Assembly: GCA_029884035.1 (NCBI GenBank)
Contig: JAOUIM010000166.1
Span: 1-7,600 of the forward strand
DNA: 7,600 nt
Source of the DNA: Aquincola sp.
GTDB lineage: Bacteria; Pseudomonadota; Gammaproteobacteria; Burkholderiales; Burkholderiaceae_C
Direction: 5' to 3'
The stretch's first letter is position 1, and each line of letters starts with the position of its first letter. Below the pieces are notes generated by a model, which worked only from the letters and a program-made list of their open reading frames with translations, searched no databases and was not told the origin of the DNA. The position numbers were made by a program, and so were the translations under genes. Below are positions 5,748 through 7,600 of this stretch, one piece after another.

Positions 5748-6523
5748 ACCTGCCGCCCGCGGCTCGGTAAGAAGCGGTCGACGGCATCGGTGCAAAGGCC
5801 GTCCAGCCCGATGGCGAGCAGCGCGCGCGCAGCCGCTTCATCGTTCACGGTGTATGCCATCGCCCACAGGCCGGCGTCGTGAAGGCGCCGGACCATCGCG
5901 GCGTCGTAGAGCCGGTAGTTGGCCACCACGGCCATCGCGCCCAGTTGCAGTGCGCGTTCGAACCAGCCGTCGACGAGGCCGTCGATCAGCAGCGCCCGCG
6001 GCAGTTGCGGCGCAGCGGCGCGCGCACCCTCGAGCGCCTCGGGATCGAACGAACTCAGCAGGGGCGGCACGTCTCGCCCGGCCCAGCGGCGCGCGGCTTC
6101 GAGTGCGACCACCTCGCCCGTTTGGCGCTCGCAGCCCGGCGAGGGCTTGATCTCGATGTCCAACGCATGGTCGTTGGCGAGGCAGAACGTGGCGATCGCG
6201 GCGAACGACGCGATCGGCTCACCTGCATGATGGCCGCTGTGCCAGCCGCCGGCATCCAGGCGCGACAGTTCGGACCAGGTCAGCGCGTTCGCCGGTCCCT
6301 GCGCGTTGGTCGTGCGGTCGAGTGTCGCGTCGTGCAGCAGGAACGGCACGCCGTCGGCGGAGAGCTTCACGTCGCACTCGAAGGCCGTGTACCCGTGCTG
6401 CGCGCCGAGCCGGAACGCCGCGAGCGTGTTCTCCGGCGCCAGCTTGCCGGCACCGCGGTGCGCGATCCACAGCGGCCAGGGGCTGGGGCGCATCGGCATG
6501 CGAGCGCTCGGTGCTGATCTCAC
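5744..6523 (-). CDS. ugpQ: Glycerophosphodiester phosphodiesterase, cytosolic UgpQ type
   Basis: UgpQ hydrolyses glycerophosphodiesters, the deacylated phospholipid head groups, to sn-glycerol-3-phosphate and an alcohol in the cytoplasm. The GDPD active-site signature is complete: His22-Arg-Gly, Glu31-Asn-Thr, Glu49 and Asp51 in FECDVKLS, His64-Asp65, and Glu124/Lys126 in IEIKP. No signal peptide is seen, which fits the cytosolic rather than the periplasmic GlpQ type. The motif order and the GKLAPENTLAA, PPLLSSF and CTDAVD stretches closely follow the E. coli enzyme. The longest reading (259 aa) starts at GTG 6521-6523 and overlaps the ugpC stop as GTGA, implying translational coupling. Internal ATGs at 6497-6499 and 6491-6493 would put the HRG motif nearer its usual distance from the N-terminus, so the true start is uncertain. 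The gene is the last of the ugp operon and ends within the exporter stop codon. Confidence 0.95.
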   Translation of the reverse strand: MRSAPSARMPMRPSPWPLWIAHRGAGKLAPENTLAAFRLGAQHGYTAFECDVKLSADGVPFLLHDATLDRTTNAQGPANALTWSELSRLDAGGWHSGHHAGEPIASFAAIATFCLANDHALDIEIKPSPGCERQTGEVVALEAARRWAGRDVPPLLSSFDPEALEGARAAAPQLPRALLIDGLVDGWFERALQLGAMAVVANYRLYDAAMVRRLHDAGLWAMAYTVNDEAAARALLAIGLDGLCTDAVDRFLPSRGRQV

Positions 6524-7578
6524 ACGCGCTGCTGCGTCTGCGGATCGAACCAGTGCAGGTGCCTGGCTTCGACAGACACGACCAAAGTGCCACTGGGCGT
6601 CGGTGAGGCCAGGGTCGCATCGAGGCGAAGCGTGAACGGTGCGTCGCCGAGCCGGCAGTACACCAGCCGCTCGGCGCCCAGCATCTCGACCACATCCACC
6701 TTGAGCGACCAGCCCGCGGGCGCGGGGTCGGCGTGCTCGGGCCGCACACCGAGCAGCAGGCGGCCGTTGCGCGGCGCCCTCGCCGGCAGGTCGAGCGTCG
6801 TGCCGCCGACCGTGAATCGGCTGCCGTCGGCGTTGCCGTCGAGCAGGTTCATCGGCGGGCTGCCGATGAAGCCCGCGACGAACGTGGTCGCCGGTCGGTG
6901 ATAGACCTCCTCGGGCGTGCCGATCTGCTCGACGCGTCCGGCGTTCATCACGAGCATGCGCTGCGCCAGCGTCATCGCCTCGACCTGGTCATGCGTGACG
7001 AATAGCGACGTGGTGCCGAGCTCGCCGTGCAGCTTCTGGATTTCGAGGCGCGTCTGCGCACGCAGCTTGGCATCGAGGTTGGACAGCGGCTCGTCGAACA
7101 GGTAGACCTGCGGCTGGCGAACGATGGCGCGCCCCATGGCCACGCGCTGGCGCTGGCCGCCTGAGAGCTGCCGGGGCTTGCGCTCGAGCAGCTGCGACAG
7201 CTCGAGGATCTTGGCGGCCTTCTGCACCCGCGCATCGATCTCGGGCTTGGGCACCTTGGCGATCTTCAGCCCGTAGGCCATGTTGTCGTACACGCTCATG
7301 TGCGGGTACAGCGCATAGTTCTGGAACACCATCGCGATGTCGCGTTCGGCCGGTTCGAGGTTGTTGACGACGCGCGCGCCGATCGAGATCTCGCCGCTGG
7401 TGATCTCCTCGAGCCCGGCCACCATGCGCAGCAGGGTGCTCTTGCCGCAGCCGGACGGGCCGACGATGACGATGAACTCGCCGTCGGTGATCTCGGCATC
7501 GACGCCGTGGATCACCTTCACGGCCTTGGGCCCGGAGCCGTAGGTCTTTTCGACGTTGCGCAGGCGGATCGCGCCCAT
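6520..7578 (-). CDS. ugpC: sn-Glycerol-3-phosphate ABC importer, ATP-binding subunit UgpC
   Basis: This 352-residue ATPase of the MalK/UgpC (CUT1) type powers uptake of sn-glycerol-3-phosphate and glycerophosphodiesters through UgpA/UgpE at the inner membrane. Visible motifs are Walker A GPSGCGKST (40-48), Q-loop Gln86, ABC signature LSGGQRQR (138-145), Walker B VYLFDEP (158-164, catalytic Glu163), D-loop SNLD (166-169) and H-loop His196. A C-terminal TOBE/OB regulatory domain spans about 240-352. The ATG at 7576-7578 is preceded by GAGGA with a ten-base spacer. MalK-like sugar ATPases are near-identical in motifs. Assignment to glycerol-3-phosphate rests mainly on the directly following, overlapping ugpQ, the usual end of a ugpBAECQ operon. 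The permease and binding-protein genes would lie beyond the right edge. Confidence 0.93.
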   Translation of the reverse strand: MGAIRLRNVEKTYGSGPKAVKVIHGVDAEITDGEFIVIVGPSGCGKSTLLRMVAGLEEITSGEISIGARVVNNLEPAERDIAMVFQNYALYPHMSVYDNMAYGLKIAKVPKPEIDARVQKAAKILELSQLLERKPRQLSGGQRQRVAMGRAIVRQPQVYLFDEPLSNLDAKLRAQTRLEIQKLHGELGTTSLFVTHDQVEAMTLAQRMLVMNAGRVEQIGTPEEVYHRPATTFVAGFIGSPPMNLLDGNADGSRFTVGGTTLDLPARAPRNGRLLLGVRPEHADPAPAGWSLKVDVVEMLGAERLVYCRLGDAPFTLRLDATLASPTPSGTLVVSVEARHLHWFDPQTQQRV

Positions 7579-7588
7579 GGTCAGATAT

Positions 7589-7593
7589 TCCTC
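7589..7593 (-). promoter_or_regulatory. Ribosome binding site of ugpC
   Basis: On the minus strand GAGGA stands ten bases before the ugpC ATG, a good Shine-Dalgarno that supports this start. The remaining bases to the window edge are too few to identify the preceding gene. In the usual operon order it would be the permease gene ugpE. Confidence 0.6.
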
Positions 7594-7600
7594 ACGTGAA

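Noticed and set aside
4302..5795. A 497-codon open frame on the minus strand opposite the MFS gene
   Set aside because: Its composition is low-complexity (Arg, His, Gln, Ala), it has no recognisable motif, and it is antisense to a clear membrane transporter. It is a frame shadow.
5879..6517. A 212-codon + frame opposite ugpQ
   Set aside because: It is antisense to ugpQ, whose active-site residues are all present on the minus strand, and it has no motif of its own.
1..7600. CRISPR arrays, insertion sequences, tRNA genes, att sites, phage or defence genes
   Set aside because: No regularly spaced repeats, terminal inverted repeats, transposase motifs, cloverleaf-like sequence or defence-type domains were seen on either strand.

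Overview
The window is GC-rich, densely packed chromosomal DNA. The cyclic arginine pathway (argJ), the ugp operon order and the codon use fit a betaproteobacterium, most likely a Burkholderiales member of the Rubrivivax/Leptothrix/Piscinibacter type. That placement is an inference from gene style; no RNA gene is present to confirm it.

Left part (1-2820, + strand): the 3' portion of a large secreted subtilisin-family (S8) protease whose start lies outside the window. The propeptide (I9), the catalytic domain with all of Asp/His/Asn/Ser and a PA-domain insert, a fibronectin-like domain and a C-terminal beta-rich domain can be followed in order. A strong Rho-independent terminator (2866-2907) closes it.

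Middle (2944-5747, + strand): argJ, encoding the bifunctional ornithine acetyltransferase/N-acetylglutamate synthase. It is followed by a 212-bp gap and a 12-TM major facilitator exporter that resembles the DHA3 drug-efflux branch. The gap is the most interesting place in the window. It holds an extended -10 promoter-like sequence, a well-placed Shine-Dalgarno, a 23-codon ORF with three consecutive Arg codons, alternative RNA pairings, and a hairpin with a short T-run just before the exporter start. Together these look like an attenuator with a leader peptide. This was read by eye and is not proven.

Right part (5744-7578, - strand): ugpC (ATPase of the sn-glycerol-3-phosphate ABC importer) followed by ugpQ (cytosolic glycerophosphodiester phosphodiesterase), overlapping in a GTGA. 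This is the distal end of a ugpBAECQ-type operon whose permease and binding-protein genes should lie beyond the right edge. ugpQ and the exporter converge so tightly that their TAG stop codons share a CTAG.

The protease, arginine gene, exporter and ugp genes do not form one pathway. I see no insertion sequence, CRISPR array, tRNA, rRNA, prophage gene or integration site. Apart from the leader region before the exporter, this is ordinary housekeeping and transport DNA.
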